Origin: a bacterium
GTDB taxonomy: Bacteria; Bacillota; Clostridia; Oscillospirales; Oscillospiraceae
NCBI GenBank assembly: GCA_004560375.1
Contig: SFVC01000018.1
Location: forward strand, 4,186 to 68,185
Length of the DNA: 64,000 bases
Reading direction: 5' to 3'
Numbering within the stretch: the stretch's first letter is position 1; each line of letters begins with the position of its first letter. Both the position numbers and the translations under genes were made by a program. Under the pieces are notes generated by a model. The model did not search any database and was not told the DNA's origin. It worked only from the letters and a program-made list of their open reading frames with translations. Below, piece by piece: positions 46,550-53,538 of the stretch.

Positions 46550-47401
46550 ATGGCCGGGACGCTCTACTTAGTGCCCACCCCCATCGGCAACCTGGGGGAT
46601 ATCAGCCGCAGGGCGGCGGAGACACTGGAACGGGCGGACTTCCTCGCTGCCGAGGACACAAGGGTGACGGTGAAGCTGCTCAACCACCTGGGGCTGAAAA
46701 AGCCCATGGTGACCTACCACCGCCACAACTGCGAGACGGCGGGGCCCGCCATCCTGCGCCGGATTGAGGCGGGGGAGAGTTGCGCCCTGGTGACCGACGC
46801 GGGCACCCCCGCCATCTCCGACCCCGGCGAGGAGCTGGTGGCCCTGTGCGCCGCCGCGGGGGTGGTGGTGGAGTCCATCCCCGGGCCCTGTGCCCTGACG
46901 GTGGCCCTGTCCGCGTCCGGGCTGCCCACCGGGCGGTTCACCTTTGAGGGCTTCCTGCCCCTGAACAAAAAGAACCGCCGCGCCCGGCTGGAGGGGCTGG
47001 CGGACGAGGAGCGCACCATGATCTTCTACGAGGCCCCCCACAAACTGCGCTCCACCCTGGACGATCTGGCGGACACCTTCGGCCCAGACCGCCCCCTGGC
47101 GGTGTGCCGGGAGCTGACCAAGCTTCACGAAGAGGTGCTGCGGCTCACCATCGGCGAGGCACAGGCGCACTATGCCGCCCAGGAGCCCCGGGGGGAATTC
47201 GTGCTGGTGGTGGGGGGCCGCCCCGCCGGAGCGGAGCCGGTGGAGGGGAGCGAGGACGCCGCCCTGGCCCGGGTGGTTCAGCTGCGCCGGGCGGGAACGC
47301 CCCTGAAGGCGGCGGCGGCTCAGGCGGCGGAGGAGTTCGGTGTCAAACGGCGGGCATTGTACAATCGGGCGCTGAAGGAGGAGGCCGAGGCGGAACGATA
47401 A
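46550..47401 (+). CDS. rsmI: 16S rRNA 2'-O-ribose C1402 methyltransferase
   Basis: This 283-aa tetrapyrrole-methylase-fold enzyme methylates C1402 of 16S rRNA with SAM. Visible motifs are LYLVPTPIGNLGDIS, AAEDTRVTVKLLNHL, VTDAGTPAISDPGEELV and PGPCALTVALSASG, plus FYEAPHKL. Length and C-terminal helical tail match RsmI/YraL. CGAAGGAGTGCTTGAACT precedes the ATG. Confidence 0.95.
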   Translation: MAGTLYLVPTPIGNLGDISRRAAETLERADFLAAEDTRVTVKLLNHLGLKKPMVTYHRHNCETAGPAILRRIEAGESCALVTDAGTPAISDPGEELVALCAAAGVVVESIPGPCALTVALSASGLPTGRFTFEGFLPLNKKNRRARLEGLADEERTMIFYEAPHKLRSTLDDLADTFGPDRPLAVCRELTKLHEEVLRLTIGEAQAHYAAQEPRGEFVLVVGGRPAGAEPVEGSEDAALARVVQLRRAGTPLKAAAAQAAEEFGVKRRALYNRALKEEAEAER

Positions 47402-47600
47402 CAAATAGTATATAATATTTGGTAAATTATGGAGCTGACGAAAGAAGGGGATTTTGTCGAAAAAAGTTCAAACCACAAAAATTGTGGAATTTCTGTTGGA
47501 AGGGAACAAAACCTTGAAAAAGCTCCCCAGAGGAGGAAGAAAATACCTATTTCAAGATGTAAACTGGAATAAAATAGGAAAACTGGGAAAAAGCGTACAA
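47402..47600. other. AT-rich intergenic stretch without a supported gene
   Basis: About 200 bp are clearly richer in A and T than the rest of the window. A frame from a TTG at 47454 reads a basic peptide but runs on through a terminator and antisense to abrB, so it is not called. Nothing else is recognised. Confidence 0.4.
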
Positions 47601-47633
47601 AAAAGAGCCTTCCGGTTCTCCGAAGGCTCTTTC
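47600..47633 (-). terminator. Terminator of the AbrB-family gene
   Basis: A stem AAAGAGCCTTC/CGAAGGCTCTTT is followed on the minus strand by TTTT. Confidence 0.85.
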
Positions 47634-47651
47634 TGCCGTTCTATCCATCCA

Positions 47652-47894
47652 TCACTTGCCGCTGAGGTCATTCAGACACACATTGCAGATGTTTTTCCCC
47701 TTGTAGGAGACGATGTCTCGAGAATCCCCACAGAAAATACAGGCGGGCTGGTACTTGTTGAGGATGATCGAGGAGCCGTCGACATAGATCTCAAGGGGGT
47801 CGCGCTCCGCAATGTCCAAAGTCCGGCGGAGCTCGATGGGCAGAACGATACGTCCCAGTTCATCGACCTTACGAACAATTCCGGTTGCTTTCAT
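47652..47894 (-). CDS. AbrB-family transition-state regulator
   Basis: This 80-aa regulator has the AbrB swapped-hairpin DNA-binding domain (MKATGIVRKVDELGRIVLPI) and a short C-terminal part with two Cys pairs (CIFCGD and CNVC) that could bind zinc. Members control entry into stationary phase and sporulation. AAGGAGGATTCACTT precedes ATG 47894; the frame is open upstream but crosses the promoter. Confidence 0.93.
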   Translation of the reverse strand: MKATGIVRKVDELGRIVLPIELRRTLDIAERDPLEIYVDGSSIILNKYQPACIFCGDSRDIVSYKGKNICNVCLNDLSGK

Positions 47895-47942
47895 AAGTGA
47901 ATCCTCCTTGCGCTTTCGCTGATATAGTATCACGGCACCTTC

Positions 47943-47970
47943 ATTATAACACATGGTATACCGTTGTCAA
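47943..47970 (-). promoter_or_regulatory. Promoter of the AbrB-family gene
   Basis: On the minus strand perfect TTGACA and TATAAT are separated by 16 bp; the palindrome GGTATACC sits in the spacer. Confidence 0.88.
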
Positions 47971-48062
47971 TCAAAATAATGGAGATTTCAAGGTTTTTTT
48001 GGGATACCTGTCAAAGCGTCCCGAAACTGGGGGAATTTCCCTGGCCCCGGGGCCGGAATGGG

Positions 48063-48092
48063 GGCATATCCCCGGCCTCTGGCCCGTATAGA
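48063..48092 (+). promoter_or_regulatory. Possible SigE-type sporulation promoter of spmAB
   Basis: GGCATATC (48063-48070) and CGTATAGA (48085-48092) with a 14-bp spacer partly match the SigE consensus GTCATATT/CATACAAT (6 of 8 and 4 of 8). No SigA promoter is evident. Confidence 0.35.
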
Positions 48093-48116
48093 TAGGGGGA
48101 CAAGGGGGGCTTTGGG

Positions 48117-48692
48117 ATGGCGATGTCCTGGATCTGGACGGTAATGGTGGCCGCGGCGGTGCTGTGCGGCCTGGCCACGGGGAACGGCCCGGCGGTGGCC
48201 AAGGGGGCGCTGGACGGCGCCGCGGCCGGGGTGGAGCTGTGCCTGTCCATGATGGGGGTGCTGTGCCTGTGGATGGGGGTGATGGAGGTGATGGAGCGGT
48301 CGGGGCTGGCAGCGGGGCTGTCCCGGCTGCTGCGGCCCGCCCTGCGCCGGCTGTACCCGGACTTCGCCCGGGACAAAAAGGTGATGGACGCGGTGAGCGC
48401 CAACCTGTCCGCCAACCTGCTGGGGCTGGGCAACGCCGCCACCCCCCTGGGGCTGGAGGCCGCCCGGCTCATGGCGGAGCGCACCCCCGGGGTGGCGTCG
48501 GACGGTCTGTGTATGCTGGTGGTGACCAACACCGCCTCCCTCCAGCTCATCCCCACCACGGTGGCCTCCCTGCGCTCGGCGGCGGGCAGCGCCAACCCCT
48601 TCGACATCCTGCCGGCGGTGTGGCTGGCGTCGGCAGTCTCGGTGGCGGTGGGGATCACGGCGGCCAAGCTGCTCTCCCGGGTGTGGAGGTAG
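48117..48692 (+). CDS. spmA: Spore maturation protein A
   Basis: This 191-aa nucleoside-recognition-domain membrane protein is needed for full dehydration of the spore core in Bacillus. It has about five hydrophobic segments and NLSANLLGLGNAATPLGLEA, the SpmA signature. Its stop is 4 nt before spmB. AAGGGGGGCTTTGGG precedes the ATG. Confidence 0.94.
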   Translation: MAMSWIWTVMVAAAVLCGLATGNGPAVAKGALDGAAAGVELCLSMMGVLCLWMGVMEVMERSGLAAGLSRLLRPALRRLYPDFARDKKVMDAVSANLSANLLGLGNAATPLGLEAARLMAERTPGVASDGLCMLVVTNTASLQLIPTTVASLRSAAGSANPFDILPAVWLASAVSVAVGITAAKLLSRVWR

Positions 48693-48696
48693 GGCC

Positions 48697-49221
48697 ATGG
48701 ATCTGCTGTTCACCATGCTGGTGCCCTTCCTCATGCTGGCGGTGGCCCTGTGGGGGCTGGTACGCCGGGTGGATCTGTGGGGCGCCCTCACCGACGGGGC
48801 GGAGAAGGGGCTGAAGGTGTCCCTGCGGATCATGCCGCCCCTCATCGGGCTGCTGACGGCGGTGTATATGCTCCGCTCATCCGGGGCGCTGGAGCTTTTA
48901 GGGGAGCTGGTGGGCCCGCTGCTGTCGGCAATGGGCATCCCGGCGGAGACCATCGGCCTGCTGCTGGTGCGGCCGGTGAGCGGCTCGGCGGCTTTAGGCG
49001 TGGGGGCGGAGCTCATCCAGACCTACGGCCCCGACTCCCCGGTGGGCCGGACGGCGGCGGTGATGCTGGGCTCCACTGAGACCACGTTCTATACCATCGC
49101 GGTGTACTTCGGCGCGGCCAAAATCGGCAAGACCCGGTATGCCGTGCCGGCGGCGCTGTGCGCGGATGTGGCGGGGTTTTTGGCTGCGTCCTGGGCGGTG
49201 CGGCTGCTGTTTGGCTATTAA
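48697..49221 (+). CDS. spmB: Spore maturation protein B
   Basis: This 174-aa membrane partner of SpmA has the related nucleoside-recognition domain: GAEKGLKVSLRIMPPLIG, LLVRPVSGSAALG and MLGSTETTFYT. It acts with SpmA in spore maturation. Only 4 nt separate the two genes. Confidence 0.94.
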   Translation: MDLLFTMLVPFLMLAVALWGLVRRVDLWGALTDGAEKGLKVSLRIMPPLIGLLTAVYMLRSSGALELLGELVGPLLSAMGIPAETIGLLLVRPVSGSAALGVGAELIQTYGPDSPVGRTAAVMLGSTETTFYTIAVYFGAAKIGKTRYAVPAALCADVAGFLAASWAVRLLFGY

Positions 49222-49229
49222 AAAGTCGG

Positions 49230-49258
49230 TTGACATTTCGGCGAAATTGGATTATACT
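49230..49258 (+). promoter_or_regulatory. Promoter of predicted antitoxin RNA
   Basis: A perfect TTGACA and TATACT are separated by 17 bp. No reading frame follows; a terminator lies about 55-95 nt downstream. Confidence 0.8.
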
Positions 49259-49264
49259 AAAAGA

Positions 49265-49355
49265 TAGAAACAGGGTGCTACCGGCAAACGGTTGCCCCCC
49301 TGCGTTTGGTTAAGAAGTAACCGCGGGCCGGGAAGCTGGGCGGTTACTTCTTTTT
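49265..49355 (+). ncRNA. Predicted antisense antitoxin RNA
   Basis: An RNA of about 90 nt would start near 49265 and end at the terminator at 49312-49355. It has a small 5' stem (GGCAA/TTGCC) and its 3' part is complementary to the last codons and terminator of the convergent holin-like toxin. This is the layout of type I antitoxins. Prediction only. Confidence 0.6.
49312..49355. terminator. Shared bidirectional terminator of the toxin-antitoxin module
   Basis: A perfect 13-bp stem (AAGAAGTAACCGC and its complement) has Ts on both outer sides. It ends both convergent transcripts and overlaps the toxin stop codon. Confidence 0.88.
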
Positions 49356-49430
49356 ATTGGCCTGTAAAAACAGGGCAATAATGCCGACGATCAAAATACC
49401 TGTCTGAATCAGATCAGAGTATGTAACCAT
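49344..49430 (-). CDS. Putative holin-like toxin (type I toxin)
   Basis: This 28-aa peptide, MVTYSDLIQTGILIVGIIAL followed by a short basic end (QANKKK), is one membrane helix with a polar start and lysine tail. It fits the putative holin-like toxin family of Firmicutes type I modules. AAAGGGGGG lies 8 nt before the ATG. Its mRNA would have a leader of about 90 nt from the promoter at 49527-49555. The 3' end overlaps the antisense RNA through a shared terminator. Such peptides damage the host membrane when the RNA antitoxin is lost. Confidence 0.75.
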   Translation of the reverse strand: MVTYSDLIQTGILIVGIIALFLQANKKK

Positions 49431-49526
49431 TTGGCAGCCCCCCTTTCGTAGGATCAGGGGGCCAAGAAGCGCCCCTGACAGAGCAGGGGGACAAACCGCT
49501 TGCCGTTTATCGGTAGCACCAGGGAC

Positions 49527-49555
49527 AGCATAGCACAAAAACTGCCAAAATACAA
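49527..49555 (-). promoter_or_regulatory. Promoter of the toxin mRNA
   Basis: On the minus strand TTGTAT and the extended -10 TGCTATGCT are separated by 17 bp. The leader (to 49431) contains hairpins and the rest of the 290-bp gap to the next gene holds only GC-rich palindromes (for example 49579-49603). Confidence 0.75.
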
Positions 49556-49722
49556 CTGATTTGGGATTGATTCCACTGACTTCCTGGCCGCCTCCTGGGC
49601 GGCCAGATTTCTTTTCACCACCCCGTAGCCCCCGGGCGCGCCGTGCCTCCCCGCGGCGGGCCGTAGGGGGGGAGTGGTTGGCACGGCCCAGAACGGGGAG
49701 GCGCGGCGTGACCGGGGGCGGG

Positions 49723-49890
49723 TCAGTCCGAACCACCGTCCGTGGATTCCTCCCGCTCCAGGACGGTCAGCTTCGTCTCGGGGGCGCTGATATACAGTTC
49801 CTCGCAGTCTCGCTGGGCCTGGATCAGGATCCGAATGGCGTGTTCTGTGCTCTGCATAAGATGGATGTACATTTTTTTATAGTCTGCCAT
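49723..49890 (-). CDS. Small helical hypothetical protein
   Basis: This 55-aa soluble protein begins MADYKKMYIHLMQSTEHAI and is one long amphipathic helix with an acidic tail. Similar short proteins are common in clostridial accessory DNA; function is unknown. The ATG at 49890 follows AGAGGTGAG. It is transcribed divergently from an RHH protein, and the shared region has two dyads. Confidence 0.75.
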   Translation of the reverse strand: MADYKKMYIHLMQSTEHAIRILIQAQRDCEELYISAPETKLTVLEREESTDGGSD

Positions 49891-49916
49891 GTTGCTCACC
49901 TCTATTTGATAAATAA

Positions 49917-49980
49917 AGTTTATCAGAGATAACCATATTTTGTCAAGCGATTGTTGTATAATGTTTAGCATCGTTAAACA
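49917..49980. promoter_or_regulatory. Divergent promoters and operator-like dyads
   Basis: On the minus strand TTGACA (complement of 49941-49946) and TAAACT (complement of 49917-49922) have an 18-bp spacer. On the plus strand TATAAT lies at 49957-49962 with no clear -35. The dyad TGTTTA/TAAACA (49962-49980) abuts the plus -10, and GATAAA/TTTATC overlaps the minus -10. Both are plausible RHH operators. Confidence 0.65.
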
Positions 49981-49994
49981 GATAGGTGATGCAC

Positions 49995-50156
49995 ATGGAG
50001 AAAACTGATGCTTATATTGGCATACGGGTGACCAAGGAGTTCAAGGCCCGCCTTGAGGCACAAGCCGAGAAGGAACGCCGCCCCGTTGCGAACTTAATCC
50101 GTCTGGTAATGGAAGAATACCTGGAACAGCACGAAAACCAGGAAAACCAGCCATAA
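49995..50156 (+). CDS. Ribbon-helix-helix (CopG-type) protein
   Basis: This 53-aa protein has the RHH layout: a beta strand (DAYIGIRVT), helix one (EFKARLEAQAEKE), a turn, and helix two (VANLIRLVMEEYLEQH). It probably binds DNA as a dimer. It may be an autoregulator or an antitoxin; no toxin-like gene follows. GATAGGTGATGCAC gives a weak RBS. Confidence 0.85.
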   Translation: MEKTDAYIGIRVTKEFKARLEAQAEKERRPVANLIRLVMEEYLEQHENQENQP

Positions 50157-50157
50157 A

Positions 50158-50190
50158 AAATCCCCACCCGGAGTCGGGTGGGGATTTTTC
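50158..50190. terminator. Bidirectional terminator
   Basis: A 13-bp stem (AAATCCCCACCCG and its complement) with Ts on both sides lies between convergent genes. Confidence 0.9.
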
Positions 50191-50199
50191 GTATCCGGA

Positions 50200-52269
50200 T
50201 TATTCCTCCGCCATAGCCTTCGCCGCGGCGATGGCCTTCTCCTGGGCGGGGCCGGGGCACTCCTCGTACCGCACGAAGTGCAGGGTGAAGGAGCCCCTGG
50301 ACTGGGTCATGGCCCGCAGGTCGATGGCGTAGGTCATCAGCTCGGCCATGGGGGCCTCGGCAGTGATCACCTGCTGGCCGCCGCCGATGGGCTGCATATC
50401 CATGACGCGGCCCCGGCGCTTGTTCAGGTCGCCCAGCACGTCGCCCATGTAGTTGTCGGGCACCGTGACCTTCAGCTCGCCCACCGGCTCCAGCAGCACG
50501 GGGGACGCCTCGGGCAGGGCGGCTTTATAGGCCAGCTGCGCCGCCGTCTTGAAGGCGATTTCGGAGGAGTCCACGGGGTGGTAGGATCCGTCGTACAGGG
50601 TGGCCTTCAGATTCACCATGGGGTAGCCCGCCAGCACGCCGTGGACGCAGGCCTCCCGCAGGCCCTTTTCCACCGCGGGGAAGAAGTTCTTGGGCACCGC
50701 GCCGCCCACCACTTCCTCGCAGAACTCCAGGGACTCGCTGTCGCAGGGCTCGAAGCGGATCCACACGTCGCCAAACTGGCCGGAGCCGCCGGTCTGCTTC
50801 TTGTGGCGGCCCTGCTTGGACACCGGCTTGCGGATCTTCTCCCGGTACGCGACGCGGGGCTCGGACAGCTCCACGTCCACGTTGAAGCGGGACTTCAGCT
50901 TGTTCACCAGCACGTCCATCTGGATGTCGCCGGCGGTGGTCACCACCATCTGGTGGGTCTCGGCGTTGTTCACCACGGTGAAGGTGGGATCTTCCTCGTT
51001 CAGGCGGCCCAGGCCGGCGGCGATCTTGTCCTCCTGGCCCCGGGTCTTGGGGGCGATGGCCCGGGAGAAGTTGGGCTCGGCGAAGGGGATGGGATCCAGC
51101 TTGATGAACTTCCGGGCGTCGCACAGGGTGTCGCCGGTTCTGACCTTGTCCATCTTGCCGATGGCGCCGATGTCGCCGCACAGCAGCTGCTTGACCTCCT
51201 CGCTCTTTTTGCCCTTCATGATATACAGGCGGCCCAGCTTCTCCATCTGGCCGGTGGTGGCGTTCACCATGGTCATGTCGGAGGTGATGTCGCCGGACAG
51301 CACCTTGATAAAGGAGAATTTGCCGTACTGATCGGCCACGGTCTTAAAGACGAAGGCGGCGGGAACCGCGCCCTGGGAGGTGATGAACTCCTCCCGCTGG
51401 CCGTCCTTGTTCACGCCGGTGGGGGGCACGCCCTCCAGGGGATCGGGCAGCAGATCCACAATGAGATCCAGCAGCATCAGGGTGCCCAGCCCGTTCAGGG
51501 CGGAGCCGCACACCACGGGCACCATGGAGCAGTCCTTTACGCCGGCCCGCAGGCCCTGCATGATCTCGGCGTAGGTGAAGGCCTCGCCGCCGAAAAATTT
51601 CTCCATGAACTCCTCGCTGGTCTCGGCCACGGACTCCATGAGCTGGTTGTAGATCTCGTCGATGACCTCCACCTTGTCGCCGGGGATGGGGATCTCCTTG
51701 CGCTTGTTGCCGGCGGGCTCAAAGGCCCGCTTGTGGAGCACGTCCACCACGCCGGTGACCTTCTTGTTCTCGTCCCAGATGGGCACCACCAGGGGGGCCA
51801 CGCTCTTGCCGAAGTACTCCCGCAGGGTATCGAAGGCGGAGTTGAAGTCGATGTTGTCCTCGTCCATCTTGGAGATGTAGACGATCCGGGGCATTTTGCG
51901 CTCGTCCAGCAGGCGCCAGGCCCGCTCGGTGCCCACGGACAGCCCGCCCTTGGCGGCGCACACCAGCACGCCGGCGTCCGCCACGGACAGGCACTCGGCC
52001 ACCTCGCCGGCGAAGTCGAAGTTGCCGGGGGCGTCCAGCACGTTGATCTTGCAGCCGTTATACTCCACCGGAGCCACGGCGGCGGAGATGGAGATCTGAC
52101 GCTTGATCTCCTCGGGGTCGTAGTCGCAGACGGTGGAGCCGTCGGTGGTTTTGCCCATGCGGGCGATGGCGCCGGTCATGTGCAGAAAACTCTCAACCAG
52201 GGTGGTTTTACCGTTGCCGCCGTGGCCTAACAGACAGATATTTCGGATGCTGTGGGGAGAATAGCTCAT
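50200..52269 (-). CDS. EF-G-like GTPase (EF-G2 type)
   Basis: This 689-aa translation-factor GTPase has all EF-G domains. The P-loop is GHGGNGKTTL, switch II is DAPGNFDF where canonical EF-G has DTPGH, and the guanine motif is SKMD in place of NKMD. Domain IV (about 480-600) and V follow. The catalytic His of switch II is thus Asn, as in paralogues such as EF-G2, some of which lack ribosome-stimulated GTPase activity. It is probably not the main EF-G, which is usually in the str operon. ATG 52269 follows AAGGAG. Confidence 0.92.
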   Translation of the reverse strand: MSYSPHSIRNICLLGHGGNGKTTLVESFLHMTGAIARMGKTTDGSTVCDYDPEEIKRQISISAAVAPVEYNGCKINVLDAPGNFDFAGEVAECLSVADAGVLVCAAKGGLSVGTERAWRLLDERKMPRIVYISKMDEDNIDFNSAFDTLREYFGKSVAPLVVPIWDENKKVTGVVDVLHKRAFEPAGNKRKEIPIPGDKVEVIDEIYNQLMESVAETSEEFMEKFFGGEAFTYAEIMQGLRAGVKDCSMVPVVCGSALNGLGTLMLLDLIVDLLPDPLEGVPPTGVNKDGQREEFITSQGAVPAAFVFKTVADQYGKFSFIKVLSGDITSDMTMVNATTGQMEKLGRLYIMKGKKSEEVKQLLCGDIGAIGKMDKVRTGDTLCDARKFIKLDPIPFAEPNFSRAIAPKTRGQEDKIAAGLGRLNEEDPTFTVVNNAETHQMVVTTAGDIQMDVLVNKLKSRFNVDVELSEPRVAYREKIRKPVSKQGRHKKQTGGSGQFGDVWIRFEPCDSESLEFCEEVVGGAVPKNFFPAVEKGLREACVHGVLAGYPMVNLKATLYDGSYHPVDSSEIAFKTAAQLAYKAALPEASPVLLEPVGELKVTVPDNYMGDVLGDLNKRRGRVMDMQPIGGGQQVITAEAPMAELMTYAIDLRAMTQSRGSFTLHFVRYEECPGPAQEKAIAAAKAMAEE

Positions 52270-52324
52270 AGTTGTTCCACTCCTTAACGAATTGCGGTCT
52301 GGCGCACAAGCGCCGCTAAAAACA

Positions 52325-52353
52325 ATTATACAATAATTACCGCCGCTTGGCAA
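52325..52353 (-). promoter_or_regulatory. Promoter of the EF-G-like gene
   Basis: On the minus strand TTGCCA and TATAAT are separated by 17 bp. Confidence 0.82.
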
Positions 52354-52377
52354 CGGCTATTTGAGGAATTTGACGAA

Positions 52378-53376
52378 TTATTTTCCTGCCGCCGTCAGCG
52401 GCCCGTCGGACAGATCCCGTTTGATCCCCGCGATCACCGCCTCAAAGTCCGCCCCCGTTTGAATTTTGCAGGCCTGCTCCTTCCAGTAGGAGGCGTAGGG
52501 CACCCCTTTCAAGTACCAGGCCAGGTGCTTTCGCATCTCCAGGCAGGCGATCTTCTCCCCCTTGTGGATGCGGGCCAGGGCAAACTGCCGGGCCGCCGTG
52601 TCCATCCGTTGGGACAAAGGGGGCAGATCCGGGATGTCCCGCCCCTCCAGGGCGGCGGCGCACTGCTCCAGCAGCCAGGGGTTGCCGAAGGCCCCCCGGC
52701 CCACCATGGCCATGTCCGCCCCGGTGACCTTCAGAATCCGCACCGCGTCCCGGGGGGAGAACACGTCCCCGTTGGCGATGACCGGGATGGACACCGCCTC
52801 CTTTACCTGGCGGATCCAGTCCCAGTTGGCGCTGCCCGAGTACATCTGGGTCTTGGTGCGGCCGTGGACGGCCACGGCGGACACGCCGGCGTCCTCCATC
52901 CGCTTGGCGAACTCCACGCAGTTGATGGAGCCCTTGTCCCAGCCCAGCCGGAACTTCACGGTGACGGGCTTCCCCTGGGCCCCCCGCACCACGGCGGCCG
53001 CCGCCTGCTGGGCCTTGTCCGGATCCCGCATCAGGGCGGAGCCGTCCCCGGAGTTGGCCACCTTGGGCACGGGGCAGCCCATGTTGATGTCGATGATATC
53101 CGCGCCGGATCCCTCCAGGGCCAGGGCCGCCCCTTTCTCCAGAAAGGGCTCGTCGCTGCCGAAGATCTGGACGGCGGCGGGGTGCTCGCCCTCCCCCAGC
53201 TTGAATAAGGTGGGGGTCTTTTTGTCCCCGTAGCACAGGGCCTTGGCGCTCACCATCTCGGTGACGGTGTAGCAGCCCGACAGCTCCCGGCACACCGCCC
53301 GAAAGGCCAGATCCGTCACCCCCGCCATGGGGCCCAGGGCCAGCCGGGTATTCAGTTCCACAGTACCGATTTTCAT
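52378..53376 (-). CDS. dusB: tRNA-dihydrouridine synthase DusB
   Basis: This 332-aa flavoenzyme reduces uridine to dihydrouridine in tRNA. It has the TIM-barrel N-terminal motif LAPMAGVT-like LALGPMAGVTD, the catalytic Cys in DINMGCPVPKV, VAVHGRTKTQMYSG and NGDVFSPRDAV, and a C-terminal helical domain. Length fits DusB. It is divergent from spoIIE. Confidence 0.95.
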   Translation of the reverse strand: MKIGTVELNTRLALGPMAGVTDLAFRAVCRELSGCYTVTEMVSAKALCYGDKKTPTLFKLGEGEHPAAVQIFGSDEPFLEKGAALALEGSGADIIDINMGCPVPKVANSGDGSALMRDPDKAQQAAAAVVRGAQGKPVTVKFRLGWDKGSINCVEFAKRMEDAGVSAVAVHGRTKTQMYSGSANWDWIRQVKEAVSIPVIANGDVFSPRDAVRILKVTGADMAMVGRGAFGNPWLLEQCAAALEGRDIPDLPPLSQRMDTAARQFALARIHKGEKIACLEMRKHLAWYLKGVPYASYWKEQACKIQTGADFEAVIAGIKRDLSDGPLTAAGK

Positions 53377-53409
53377 GGAATATGCTCCCGCTTCGTAGAT
53401 TTGCCCTAT

Positions 53410-53438
53410 ATCATACCAAATTACGCCCCAAAAGGCAA
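53410..53438 (-). promoter_or_regulatory. Promoter of dusB
   Basis: On the minus strand TTGCCT and TATGAT are separated by 17 bp. Confidence 0.78.
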
Positions 53439-53473
53439 GACAGGTTCCGACTCCCTTTTTGCCCCCGCCGCCC

Positions 53474-53508
53474 TATAATAACATAGTTACCATAATATGG
53501 TTATTATA
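53474..53508. promoter_or_regulatory. AT-rich dyad and -10 box upstream of spoIIE
   Basis: TATAATAAC (53474-53482) pairs exactly with GTTATTATA (53500-53508), enclosing ACCAT/ATGGT. The left arm contains TATAAT. In a GC-rich genome this A/T island just before spoIIE is a likely operator/promoter. No clear Spo0A box is seen. Confidence 0.6.
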
Positions 53509-53538
53509 CCCATGATATCTTCCACGGAGGGATGCGGC

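Noticed and set aside
47454..47900. 148-codon frame from a TTG start, beginning in the AT-rich region after rsmI
   Set aside because: It runs through a clear terminator and then antisense to the well-supported AbrB gene; no RBS-start pair or protein motif supports it.
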